Origin: Clostridia bacterium
Lineage (GTDB): Bacteria; Bacillota_A; Clostridia; Christensenellales; Borkfalkiaceae
Assembly (NCBI GenBank): GCA_017462505.1
Contig: JAFTQY010000001.1
Location: 1 to 32,142 of the forward strand
Reading direction: 5' to 3'
DNA: 32,142 bases
The notes under the pieces: generated by a model
Seen by the model: only the letters and a program-made list of their open reading frames with translations
Databases searched by the model: none
What the model was told of the DNA's origin: nothing
Position numbers and translations under genes: made by a program
Part shown: piece after piece, positions 14,917 to 22,783 of the stretch
How positions within the stretch are numbered: the first letter of the stretch is position 1
How the letters are laid out: the number at the start of each line of letters is the position of its first letter

Positions 14917-16311
14917 ATGAGCACGTATATCAAAGATAATTTCTTATTGACGAACAAGACGGCGGAAAAACTGTATTTTGGCTATGCCAAGGACATGCCC
15001 ATTTTCGATTATCATTGTCATTTGCCCGAAAAGCAGATTTTGGCAAACGAAACCTTTAACGACGTGTACGAGGTTTGGCTTGCGGGGGATCATTACAAAT
15101 GGCGTTTGATGCGCAACTACGGCGTGAACGAAGAATATATCACGGGCAACAAGTCGAACAAGGAAAAATTCATCGCGTATTGCACCGCGCTCGGCACGGC
15201 GTTCGGCAACCCCTTGTATCACTGGTCGCAGGTGGAACTGAAAGAGTTCTTCAATTGCGAGCTGGAAATCAACGCGGAAAATGCCGAACAGATTTGGGAC
15301 TGGTGCAACGAATTTATCAAAATCAACAACGTTACTCCTCAAAAATTGATCGAACAGTCCAACGTTACGCACATTTTTACGACCAACGAAGTGTTCGACG
15401 ATTTAACGACGTTCACGGAAATTGCGAAAAAGGGTTACAAATTTAAGGTTATCCCTGCGTTCCGTGGCGATAAGATCATGAATATCGACGCGGTGGGCTA
15501 TTGCGATCAGCTTGCAAAATTAGAGGCGCTGACCCAGCCGATCAACAGCATTGACGAATTGATGGAGGCTCTTGAAAAACGCTTGCAGGCGTTTATCGAG
15601 GTGGGCACGACGGCGAGCGATATTTCGGTGGAAAGCGTATACCCCGTACCCACGGCGGACGAGGCGAACGCGGTGCTTAGCAAGGTAAAGGCGGGGGGCG
15701 TACCCACGGTGAAAGATGCGGAAATTTTCAAAGGCTACCTTACGTATGCGCTTATGAAAATGTATGCACGTTACAATATTTCGACGGAATTGCACGTCGG
15801 CGCAATGCGTAACAACAATACGCAAATGCTGAAAAAACTCGGTTTGGATACGGGGTACGATTCCATGTCCGACGAAAACAGCATCAAGACCATGTCCCGC
15901 CTGTTCGACCAGCTCAACGACGAAAATCTTTTGCCCAAGACCATCGTTTTCAACCTCAATCCGAAAATGAATGCAGAGATCATGACCTTGATCGGCGCAT
16001 TCCAGAGCGACGAGGCGCGCGGCAAAATGCAATACGGTCCCGCTTGGTGGTTCTTGGATAACAAAGTGGGTATGGAAAAACACCTGCTCGATCTGACGTC
16101 CACGGGGCATATCGCGGCGTTTGTCGGCATGCTGACGGACAGCCGTTCGTTGCTTTCCTACCCCCGTCACCATTATTTCCGCCGTATTTTGTGCAACTAC
16201 CTTGGCGGCATGATGGAAAGGGGCGAAATGACCCAAAACGAACAGCTTGTGGGTAAAGTGGTGCAGGACATCTGCTATCATAACTCGATTGCATATTTCC
16301 GCATGAAATAA
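14917..16311 (+). CDS. uxaC: Uronate isomerase (glucuronate isomerase)
   Basis: A 464-residue canonical UxaC that converts D-glucuronate to D-fructuronate (or D-galacturonate to D-tagaturonate). Seen: metal site DYHCHLPEKQI near residue 29, GDHYKWRLMR, HWSQVEL, HVGAMRNNN, GPAWWF, TDSRSLLSYPRH followed by FRRILC, and normal length. It starts 19 bases after the acyltransferase with CGGAG upstream and shows no promoter of its own, so it is read from 13089. Of the two UxaC-type genes here this is the typical one and the better candidate for the main glucuronate step. Confidence 0.94.
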   Translation: MSTYIKDNFLLTNKTAEKLYFGYAKDMPIFDYHCHLPEKQILANETFNDVYEVWLAGDHYKWRLMRNYGVNEEYITGNKSNKEKFIAYCTALGTAFGNPLYHWSQVELKEFFNCELEINAENAEQIWDWCNEFIKINNVTPQKLIEQSNVTHIFTTNEVFDDLTTFTEIAKKGYKFKVIPAFRGDKIMNIDAVGYCDQLAKLEALTQPINSIDELMEALEKRLQAFIEVGTTASDISVESVYPVPTADEANAVLSKVKAGGVPTVKDAEIFKGYLTYALMKMYARYNISTELHVGAMRNNNTQMLKKLGLDTGYDSMSDENSIKTMSRLFDQLNDENLLPKTIVFNLNPKMNAEIMTLIGAFQSDEARGKMQYGPAWWFLDNKVGMEKHLLDLTSTGHIAAFVGMLTDSRSLLSYPRHHYFRRILCNYLGGMMERGEMTQNEQLVGKVVQDICYHNSIAYFRMK

Positions 16312-16329
16312 AAATAAGGTGGTTTGCGT

Positions 16330-17940
16330 ATGCAATACGTATATCCAAAAAAAATAATCGCAATGCAGGGCTTTGACGGCGCGGAAAATTTTTGCGCGGA
16401 AAAGCCTTTGCAGATCGGTTTAAATGAGCACGATTTATCGGTTGTGCACGGCAAAGGATACGTAATTTTCGACTTCGGCAAAGAGCTGTCGGGTGGGGTA
16501 CGTATCCTTACCTTTTTGGCGAAAGGGGGCAAAACCGTCCGTTTGCGCTTTGGCGAATCGGTGGGTGAAGCCTGCGCTGAAATCGGGGAAAAGAATGCGA
16601 CTAACGACCATTCTATCCGCGATTTTTGCGTGGACTTGCAAAACTATTCGGATATGACGTTTGGGCAAACGGGCTTTCGCTTTTTGCGGATAGACGTTCT
16701 TTCCGACGACGCCGAAATCTCGTTTAAGGCGGTCGTGGCGGCGGTGGATACGGACACGCGGGAACAGCTCGGCACGTTTGCGTGCGACGACCCGCTCGTC
16801 AATCAAATTTTCGATACGGCGGCGTATACGTTGCGGCTGTGTTTGCAAAACGGCTATATCTGGGACGGGGTCAAGCGCGACCGTCTGGTGTGGATCGGGG
16901 ATCTCTATCCCGAAATGCGCGCGGCGCACGTTTTGTACGGGGACGTACCCGAAATAACCCGCTGTTTGGATTTTGCCATGCAAGAAACGCCGTTGCCGAA
17001 CTGGATGGCAGGGATACACACCTATTCCGTTTGGTGGCTGATTATTCTTTGCGACGAATTTGCAATCAGCGGCGACAAAGGTGCGTTTGAAAAATATCTG
17101 CCTTACGTGAAAGGCTTGCTTAATCAAATAGCGCCTTACGTTGCCGAAAACGGCGAAACGTCGTTCGGTTCGGATTTTATTGACTGGGCGACAAGCTACG
17201 AAAACGGCGACGAGGAAAAACGTCGCGATTGCAAAGCGGGCGCGTATTATTTAACCAAAATCGCGTTTCAAAAAACGTCGGCATTCTTACGCGCATACGG
17301 CGAAGATACCGCGCTTTGCGAAGAAATGTTGGGGCGACAGGAAAAATATGCGCCCAAGGCAGAACGTTTTAAGCAGATCGCAGGGCTTGGCGCATGGTCG
17401 GGCGATTTGTCCGAAAACAACAAAAACCTGCTTGTGGCAGGGGGCGCGAAAGGGCTTTCGATCTTTATGTCCTATCCCATTTTAACGGGTGTGGCGGCGT
17501 GCGGCGAATACGAAACGGCGCTTTCGATGATGAAAGAATATTACGGAGGCATGCTTTCCGTCGGCGCAACGACCTTTTGGGAGGATTTCGATTTGTCGTG
17601 GCTGGAAAACAGCTGTCGCTTGGACGAATTGCCCGCACAAGGTCAAAAGGATATCCACGGCGATCACGGCGCGCATTGCTACCTTGGCTATCGCCACAGT
17701 CTTTGTCACGGCTGGTCGGCAGGGGTTACGGCGTATCTCATGGAAACGCTCGTCGGGGTCAAACCCATGGGGACGGGTCTGCGTGAAATCAAAATTCAAC
17801 CCCGTTTGAGCGGTTTAAAACGGGTCAAAGCAACCTATCCCACGCCTTACGGCGTACTGAAAATCGAGCACGAATTGCAAGCGGACGGAAAGGTCAAAAC
17901 GACGGTGGACGCGCCCGACGGCGTGAAGATCGTGCAATAA
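16330..17940 (+). CDS. GH78-type alpha-L-rhamnosidase, cytoplasmic
   Basis: A 536-residue protein with an N-terminal beta-sandwich-like part (about 1-150), an (alpha/alpha)6 catalytic barrel and a short C-terminal beta domain (LREIKIQPRLSGLKRVKATY, then PTPYGVLKIEHE), the layout of GH78. The signature region DGVKRDRLVWIGDLYPE and the later ATTFWEDFDLSW, HGDHGAHCYLGYRHSLCHGW blocks fit the family. It is compact compared with the often 800-1000-residue enzymes. No signal peptide: it would release rhamnose from imported oligosaccharides or glycosides. I chose ATG 16330 over TTG 16324 because AAGGTGG (16316-16322) is well placed. It is the last gene of the operon, 18 bases after uxaC. No rhamnose catabolic genes are in view. 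Confidence 0.85.
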   Translation: MQYVYPKKIIAMQGFDGAENFCAEKPLQIGLNEHDLSVVHGKGYVIFDFGKELSGGVRILTFLAKGGKTVRLRFGESVGEACAEIGEKNATNDHSIRDFCVDLQNYSDMTFGQTGFRFLRIDVLSDDAEISFKAVVAAVDTDTREQLGTFACDDPLVNQIFDTAAYTLRLCLQNGYIWDGVKRDRLVWIGDLYPEMRAAHVLYGDVPEITRCLDFAMQETPLPNWMAGIHTYSVWWLIILCDEFAISGDKGAFEKYLPYVKGLLNQIAPYVAENGETSFGSDFIDWATSYENGDEEKRRDCKAGAYYLTKIAFQKTSAFLRAYGEDTALCEEMLGRQEKYAPKAERFKQIAGLGAWSGDLSENNKNLLVAGGAKGLSIFMSYPILTGVAACGEYETALSMMKEYYGGMLSVGATTFWEDFDLSWLENSCRLDELPAQGQKDIHGDHGAHCYLGYRHSLCHGWSAGVTAYLMETLVGVKPMGTGLREIKIQPRLSGLKRVKATYPTPYGVLKIEHELQADGKVKTTVDAPDGVKIVQ

Positions 17941-17947
17941 ATTGAGC

Positions 17948-17997
17948 TTTACATACAATAAGACGGACGGGAAACCGTCCGTCTTATTGTATGTAAA
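17948..17997. repeat. Perfect 23-bp inverted repeat with GAAA loop
   Basis: The arm 17948-17970 is exactly complementary to 17975-17997; the loop GAAA (17971-17974) is a GNRA tetraloop. It lies just after the GH78 stop. No T run follows on either strand, so it is not a standard terminator, although it should form a very stable 3' RNA stem. Confidence 0.85.
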
Positions 17998-18022
17998 AAC
18001 CCACCCGTCAAAGACGGGTGGG
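17995..18022 (-). terminator. Intrinsic terminator of the CofE-like gene
   Basis: CCCACCCGTC (18000-18009) and GACGGGTGGG (18013-18022) form a 10-bp stem; read on the minus strand TTTTT follows (17999-17995). It lies about 25 bases after the stop at 18048. Confidence 0.87.
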
Positions 18023-18047
18023 AATGTGTTTGCCAAGCGGCAAAAAA

Positions 18048-19241
18048 TTATTCGGTAGTGTAGTTATCGAAATAGCCTTGGATAAATACGATCGGCGTAC
18101 CCTTGTCGCCCGAACCGCTGGTCAAATCGCACAGCGAACCGATCAGGTCGGTCAAACGTCTGGGGGTCGTACCCTCGGACGCCATTTTACCGTACAGGTC
18201 CTCGTCCTTCGCCTTGATCTTGTCCTTGATCGCGTTCTTCAATTCTTCGCCCGAAAGCACGGAGAATTCGTTATCCGCAAGGTATTTCAATTTCAATTCG
18301 TTGGGCGTACCCACAAGCCCCGAGGTGTAAGCGGGGGATACGACGGGATCGGCAAGCTCCCAAATCTTCCCGACGGGATCTTTAAAAGCGCCGTCGCCGT
18401 AAACCATTACTTCCACGACCTTGCCCGTCGCCTCGTAAATGTTCTTTTGCACCGCGTCCACGATAGGCTGGCAGTTGCGGGGGAAGAGCTTCACCTGATC
18501 TTCCGTCGCCTTATTCGAGCCAAGCAAACCGTAGTTTTCGTTATAACCGCTGCCGTTTACGGGCGCGTTCAAAATTTCGTCCAAACCAAATATACGTTCT
18601 ACGCCCGCCGCTTTCAAAAGACGTTTCGTTCTCGCTCTGCTGTGGATATCGCAAGCAATTACGTTTTTGGTGTAGTTCAAGATCGCACGGCAGTCGTTTG
18701 CGAAGATGATTTCCGCTTCCGCGCCGCTTTCCTTGATTAGATTTTCGTAATATTCCACGTAATCGATGCCCGTGAACGTGTGTTTTTCATACCCGAACAG
18801 TTCGCGGTATTTTTTCAGATCCAACACGTCGCGGTAGGGATCAACGCCCTTTTCGTCGAGCGCGTCCAGCGAAATAAGATGGTTGCCCACTTCGTCGGAG
18901 GGGTAGGAAAGCATCAAAACGACTTTCTTTGCACCCTTAGCGATACCGCGAAGACAAATAGCAAAACGGTTACGGCTGAGGATAGGGAAAATAACGCCCA
19001 CCGTCTCGCCGCCGAGCTTCGCCTTAACGTCGGTTGCGATATCGTCCACGGACGCATAGTTGCCCTGCGCGCGCGCTACGATCGCTTCCGTCATCGCGAT
19101 AATATCTCTGTTCTGAATTTCAAAGCCCGCGTCTTTGGACGCTTCCAACACGGAATCGGTAACGATTTTAACGATATCGTCGCCGTTACGGATAATGGGA
19201 GCGCGTACGCCACGGGAAATAGTACCGATCATACGACTCAT
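18048..19241 (-). CDS. CofE-like gamma-glutamyl ligase family protein (F420-0 ligase domain)
   Basis: A 397-residue protein of the coenzyme F420-0:L-glutamate ligase (CofE) family as found in Firmicutes. Visible blocks: IGTISRGVRAPIIRNGDDI at the start, EAIVARAQGNY, FPILSRNRFAICLRGIAKGA, and GDGAFKDPVGKIWELADPVV. Known CofE adds glutamate to F420 precursors with GTP; organisms of this type are not known to make F420, so the substrate here is probably different. The ATG at 19241 has AAAGGAG upstream; the open frame extends to 19361 but passes through a perfect promoter, so the longer form is rejected. Single-gene unit, divergent from hpt. Confidence 0.83.
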   Translation of the reverse strand: MSRMIGTISRGVRAPIIRNGDDIVKIVTDSVLEASKDAGFEIQNRDIIAMTEAIVARAQGNYASVDDIATDVKAKLGGETVGVIFPILSRNRFAICLRGIAKGAKKVVLMLSYPSDEVGNHLISLDALDEKGVDPYRDVLDLKKYRELFGYEKHTFTGIDYVEYYENLIKESGAEAEIIFANDCRAILNYTKNVIACDIHSRARTKRLLKAAGVERIFGLDEILNAPVNGSGYNENYGLLGSNKATEDQVKLFPRNCQPIVDAVQKNIYEATGKVVEVMVYGDGAFKDPVGKIWELADPVVSPAYTSGLVGTPNELKLKYLADNEFSVLSGEELKNAIKDKIKAKDEDLYGKMASEGTTPRRLTDLIGSLCDLTSGSGDKGTPIVFIQGYFDNYTTE

Positions 19242-19296
19242 AAAATAAACACTCCTTTGTTTACGCCGATTTACTCGGTTTTTTCCAAACATACTA

Positions 19297-19325
19297 ATTA
19301 TATCTAAAAGGAAAGCAACTGTCAA
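19297..19325 (-). promoter_or_regulatory. Consensus promoter of the CofE-like gene
   Basis: On the minus strand: TTGACA (19325-19320), 17-bp spacer, TATAAT (19302-19297). Perfect match to consensus. Confidence 0.88.
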
Positions 19326-19428
19326 GTTTTTTTTGCGATGTTGACGTACTTTCTTATTCATTTTTTTTATGGAAGATATTCAATTTTATTAAGGATAAAA
19401 GTCATCGGAATTTTTTTGCGTAAAATCC

Positions 19429-19457
19429 TTGAAAAATGCAAACGGATATGTTATAAT
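19429..19457 (+). promoter_or_regulatory. Promoter of hpt
   Basis: TTGAAA (19429-19434), 17-bp spacer, TATAAT (19452-19457), then a leader of about 27 bases carrying AGGAG. Confidence 0.82.
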
Positions 19458-19490
19458 GGTAATATTAAACCAAGATAGGAGTATTTTCCC

Positions 19491-20042
19491 ATGCAAATGA
19501 AGAGCGAAATCGCGGAATATAACCGCAAGATTAAACGCGTAGCGATCACGGAAGAAGAAATTGCCGCGGCAATCAAAAAAGTAGGCGCAGAGATCAGCGC
19601 GGAATACGAGGGAAAACCCCTCCTTCTCGTCAGTATTTTGAAAGGCGCGTTCGTATTTATGGCGGACTTGTGCCGTGCCGTTACCATTCCCCACGATATC
19701 GATTTTATGTGCGCAAAGAGCTATTATGCGGGCACAGAATCTTCGGGCGTGGTAAAAATTACGATGGATCTTATCCACGAAATCAAGGATTATCACGTGG
19801 TCATCGTGGAAGATATCGTCGATACGGGCAGAACCCTCACCGATATCATTAAGCTGTTGAAAACGCGCGAACCGTTGTCGCTGAAAGTCGTGACCTTGCT
19901 CGACAAACCCAGCCGCCGTTTGGTGGATTTCAAACCGGACAAGGTGCTGTTCACCATTCCCGATTTCTTCGTTATCGGCTACGGGCTTGACTGCGACGAA
20001 AAATACCGCAACCTTCCTTATATTGCGGAATACGGCGAATAA
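19491..20042 (+). CDS. hpt: Hypoxanthine-guanine phosphoribosyltransferase
   Basis: A 183-residue type I phosphoribosyltransferase of purine salvage that joins hypoxanthine or guanine to PRPP in the cytoplasm. The PRPP loop is VEDIVDTGRTL (residues 106-116); LVSILKGAFVFMADL is the conserved early block, and IPDFFVIGYGLDCDEKYRNL with PYIAEY is the typical C-terminal base-specificity segment of bacterial Hpt. Normal length. Own promoter upstream, strong terminator downstream. Confidence 0.96.
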   Translation: MQMKSEIAEYNRKIKRVAITEEEIAAAIKKVGAEISAEYEGKPLLLVSILKGAFVFMADLCRAVTIPHDIDFMCAKSYYAGTESSGVVKITMDLIHEIKDYHVVIVEDIVDTGRTLTDIIKLLKTREPLSLKVVTLLDKPSRRLVDFKPDKVLFTIPDFFVIGYGLDCDEKYRNLPYIAEYGE

Positions 20043-20064
20043 TATACAAAAAAAAGCAAACAAA

Positions 20065-20096
20065 AACACGCTCGATCGAGCGTGTTCCTTTTTTAT
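20065..20096. terminator. Terminator between hpt and the convergent PH-like gene
   Basis: A 22-bp perfect palindrome (20065-20086, centre CGATCG) followed by CCTTTTTT on the plus strand; on the minus strand a T-rich stretch follows, so it may serve both genes. Confidence 0.82.
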
Positions 20097-20102
20097 AACG
20101 GA

Positions 20103-20591
20103 TTATTTCTTGTCTTGCTCAGGCGCGGTGGCGAGGGTAAAGCTGAAATCGATTTTGGGATTGATATTGCGCATCGCCTGCACAAAAGCGTCGTTCTGTT
20201 CGGGAACGATCGACAAAACCATATACTGTTCCCCGACGAACACGGTCAGCTTTTTGGTATCGCTATCCAGCTCGATCTTCGTCACGTCCTTGATCAAAAA
20301 GCGGCTCTTGACGAACCCGAATTGCGAGATATAATGCTTTTCGGTGACGACGTATTGCGATTTTGCCAAAACGGAAATGATAAACACGACGGCAAACACG
20401 CAGATCACGATAAGCAGGGGGGATTGCAACGCGGCGGTAAACCCGTGCACGCCCTCGTTGTAAAGACGGTAGATACTCACCGCCAAGCCCGCCGCGCATA
20501 ATACCAGCGCGACGATAAGCAGGGCAATCATCATGCCCGTGAATTTATATTTGAAATATTTTGCTTGTTTTGCTTGTGAAGAATTTTTCAT
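20103..20591 (-). CDS. Small membrane protein with PH-like C-terminal domain
   Basis: A 162-residue protein: a basic N-terminus, two membrane helices (about 17-40 and 59-76), then a beta-rich domain (QYVVTEKHYISQFGFVKSRF, IKDVTKIELDSDTKKLTVFV) that looks like a bacterial PH (bPH) fold. Function unknown. There is no Shine-Dalgarno sequence before the ATG at 20591; TATAAT lies 6 bases upstream, so the transcript should begin at the start codon itself. Convergent with hpt and divergent from the MATE operon. Confidence 0.8.
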   Translation of the reverse strand: MKNSSQAKQAKYFKYKFTGMMIALLIVALVLCAAGLAVSIYRLYNEGVHGFTAALQSPLLIVICVFAVVFIISVLAKSQYVVTEKHYISQFGFVKSRFLIKDVTKIELDSDTKKLTVFVGEQYMVLSIVPEQNDAFVQAMRNINPKIDFSFTLATAPEQDKK

Positions 20592-20597
20592 AGCATC

Positions 20598-20626
20598 ATT
20601 ATAACACGCAAAAAATAAAAAAGCAA
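20598..20626 (-). promoter_or_regulatory. Promoter giving a leaderless mRNA for the PH-like gene
   Basis: On the minus strand: TTGCTT (20626-20621), 17-bp spacer, TATAAT (20603-20598). Six bases separate the -10 from the ATG, so +1 falls on its A. Confidence 0.78.
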
Positions 20627-20665
20627 CCGTAAAAAGGTCGGATACGTGTCGAAGAAAGGAAAACT

Positions 20666-20728
20666 ATGAAAAAATTCTTTTGTTTTTTAACGGAAAATGC
20701 CTTTTGGGGCTTGCAAAATAAAGTATAA
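20666..20728 (+). CDS. Possible 20-residue small ORF upstream of the MATE gene
   Basis: AAAGGA (about 20655-20660) precedes ATG at 20666, which opens the frame MKKFFCFLTENAFWGLQNKV and a stop at 20728. The ORF covers the -35 of the MATE promoter. No promoter for it is evident. It could be a leader or small hydrophobic peptide, or chance. Confidence 0.25.
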   Translation: MKKFFCFLTENAFWGLQNKV

Positions 20729-20739
20729 AGATGTATAAT
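20711..20739 (+). promoter_or_regulatory. Promoter of the MATE-eda-yitT-kdgK operon (leaderless start)
   Basis: TTGCAA (20711-20716), 17-bp spacer, TATAAT (20734-20739). The ATG at 20748 is 8 bases beyond the -10, so the RNA would start at or within about two bases of it. No Shine-Dalgarno sequence is present. Confidence 0.75.
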
Positions 20740-20747
20740 AAATGTGT

Positions 20748-22208
20748 ATGAGCGAAATTACGGAAGAACAATTGAGCGCGGCGGACGCCGCCGTTATAGA
20801 ACGCGAGAAAAAACAGTTTGCAAAAATGACCCAAACGCGCATGTCTAGGCTGATTATCGGGCTGGGTATACCCACGACGCTGAGCATGATGGTAACGTCG
20901 CTGTATAATTTGGCGGATACGTTTTTCGTTTCGCTTTTGGATAATCTTTCCGTTACGGCGGCGGCGAGCAATTTGCTTGCGTTGATGTCGATTATTCAGG
21001 CGATCGGCTTTACGTTCGGCATGGGGAGCGGTAATCTCGTATCCCGCTTGCTCGGTAAGCGCGACCGCGAAGGGGCGGACAGGGTATTTTCGTCCACGCT
21101 TTTGGTGTCCTGTATCTGCGGACTGCTGATTTTAGGGATAGGCTTTGCGTTTTTTACGCCGCTGTTAAAATTGCTTGGCTGTAAAGACGCGGAAACGCTA
21201 ATGCACGCAAAAGACTATGCAAAATGGCTACTTATTGCCGCACCCTTTATGTGTATGTCGTTCGTGTTAAACAACGTTCTGCGCGCAGAAGGCAAGGCGG
21301 TGCTCTCCATGATCGGTCTGGTCGTGGGCGCAGTCGTCAACGTAGTGTTAGACCCGATTTTGATTTTGCCGCAAATGGCAAACATGGGGATCGAGGGGGC
21401 GGCGATCGCCACGTGCCTTAGCCAAATTATGAGTTTTTCCATTTTGCTGATTATGTTTTTTGCAGGGAAAACCGTCGTGCGCTTCCGTTTCAAGGCGATT
21501 TCTCGTAAATTTTCGGTGTATAAAGACGTCATTGCGACGGGCTTTCCGTCCTTTTGTCGTCAAATTCTCGCCAGCGTTTGCACGGTATTTTTAAATACGG
21601 CGGCATTTGAATATGGCGTTGCAAAATATGCCACGGAAGAGGGCGGCAAGGCGGCGCAAACGGCGCTTGGCGTTGTCAATAAGGTCTTTATGCTGGCGTT
21701 TTCACTTTCGCTGGGTATCGGGCAGGGGTATCAGCCCGTGCTTGGATACAATTACAGCGCGAAACGGTTTGATCGCGTAAAATCGGCATATTTGTTCACC
21801 CTGTTCTTTTCAACGGTAGTTATGGCGGTGTTTGCGGCGGTATGCGCTATTTTTGCGCCGCAAGTGGTGGGGATATTTACTTCATCTCCCACGGCGAAAG
21901 AGATCGGGGCGTTGTCCTTGCGGTTACAATGTATCTGTATGCCCTTATTGCCGCTCAACTTTATGGCGGGGCTGACCTATCAATCGGTGGGGAACAAGGC
22001 GCTTGCGTCCTTGCTTTCCGTATCCCGTCAAGGCTTGTTCTACATACCCGCTGTGCTGTTATTGCCCGAAATTTTCGGGTTGCTCGGCGTGCAAATGTGT
22101 CAATCGGTCGCGGACGCGTTCGCATTTGTGTTTGCGATCCCGTTTACGCTTATGTTCTTTGCGACTTTGAAAAAGGAACAGGCAAAGGCAATCGAAGAAG
22201 AAAAATAA
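20748..22208 (+). CDS. MATE family efflux transporter
   Basis: A 486-residue polytopic membrane protein with about 12 helices in two halves. Typical MATE blocks: LIIGLGIPTTLSMMVTSLYN, LADTFFVSLL, GMGSGNLVSRLLGK in the first half and GIGQGYQPVLGYNYSAKRFD in the second, the NorM/DinF-type motif. It exports cationic or other small compounds by Na+ or H+ antiport. I chose ATG 20748 (MSEITEEQ) over 20742 because only the former lies at the expected transcript start. It leads an operon with KDPG aldolase (23-base gap), yitT and KDG kinase, an unusual partner set for a MATE pump. Confidence 0.92.
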   Translation: MSEITEEQLSAADAAVIEREKKQFAKMTQTRMSRLIIGLGIPTTLSMMVTSLYNLADTFFVSLLDNLSVTAAASNLLALMSIIQAIGFTFGMGSGNLVSRLLGKRDREGADRVFSSTLLVSCICGLLILGIGFAFFTPLLKLLGCKDAETLMHAKDYAKWLLIAAPFMCMSFVLNNVLRAEGKAVLSMIGLVVGAVVNVVLDPILILPQMANMGIEGAAIATCLSQIMSFSILLIMFFAGKTVVRFRFKAISRKFSVYKDVIATGFPSFCRQILASVCTVFLNTAAFEYGVAKYATEEGGKAAQTALGVVNKVFMLAFSLSLGIGQGYQPVLGYNYSAKRFDRVKSAYLFTLFFSTVVMAVFAAVCAIFAPQVVGIFTSSPTAKEIGALSLRLQCICMPLLPLNFMAGLTYQSVGNKALASLLSVSRQGLFYIPAVLLLPEIFGLLGVQMCQSVADAFAFVFAIPFTLMFFATLKKEQAKAIEEEK

Positions 22209-22231
22209 ACTCTAAGGAGAGATTATAAATT

Positions 22232-22783
22232 ATGGAAAAATGTATTCCCGTAGTCGTTATCAAAGAACTGTCCGAAACGGATAAAATCCTGTCGGCGCTC
22301 AAAAATAACGGCATCAATTGTGCGGAGATCACCTTCCGTACCGCATGCGCGGCGGAGGCGATCGCTTACGCTTGCAAAAACTACCCCGATATGAGTATCG
22401 GCGCAGGTACGGTTATCAACGCAGAGCAATGCGAGGCGGCGCTGAAAGCGGGCGCGCAGTTCATCGTATCGCCCGGCTTGTCCGTTGCCGTTGCAAAAAT
22501 CTGTAACGAACGGAATATCCCGTACTATCCCGGTTGCGTAACGCCCACCGAGATCATGGCGGCGTTGGAGCTTGGTATTACGACGGTGAAATTCTTCCCC
22601 GCAAACGTATACGGCGGCTTGAAAGCGATGAAAGCGCTTGCCGCACCTTTCCCCCAGATCAAATTTATCCCCACGGGCGGCGTAGACAGGAGTAACATCG
22701 ACGAATTTTTGGCTTGGGATAAAATCGCGGCGATCGGCGGCAGCTTCTTTGTAAAAGAATCCTTGGAAAAATATGAATCGTAA
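22232..22783 (+). CDS. eda: 2-keto-3-deoxy-6-phosphogluconate (KDPG/KHG) aldolase
   Basis: A 183-residue class I aldolase that splits KDPG to pyruvate and glyceraldehyde-3-phosphate, the last step of the uronate route. The Schiff-base lysine is Lys120 in TTVKFFPA; other marks are CAEITFRT (catalytic Glu), IGAGTVIN, FIVSPGL, PGCVTPTE and FIPTGGV. It is slightly shorter than the typical ~205-215 residues, mostly at the ends. AAGGAG lies about 12 bases upstream, a loose spacing. The 3' end overlaps the yitT start by 11 bases. Confidence 0.94.
   Translation: MEKCIPVVVIKELSETDKILSALKNNGINCAEITFRTACAAEAIAYACKNYPDMSIGAGTVINAEQCEAALKAGAQFIVSPGLSVAVAKICNERNIPYYPGCVTPTEIMAALELGITTVKFFPANVYGGLKAMKALAAPFPQIKFIPTGGVDRSNIDEFLAWDKIAAIGGSFFVKESLEKYES

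Noticed and set aside
17948..17997. Treating the 23-bp inverted repeat as an ordinary rho-independent terminator
   Set aside because: No T run follows on either strand; recorded instead as a repeat.
19242..19361. N-terminal extension of the CofE-like gene
   Set aside because: It would include a perfect TTGACA-17-TATAAT promoter; the AAAGGAG site supports 19241.
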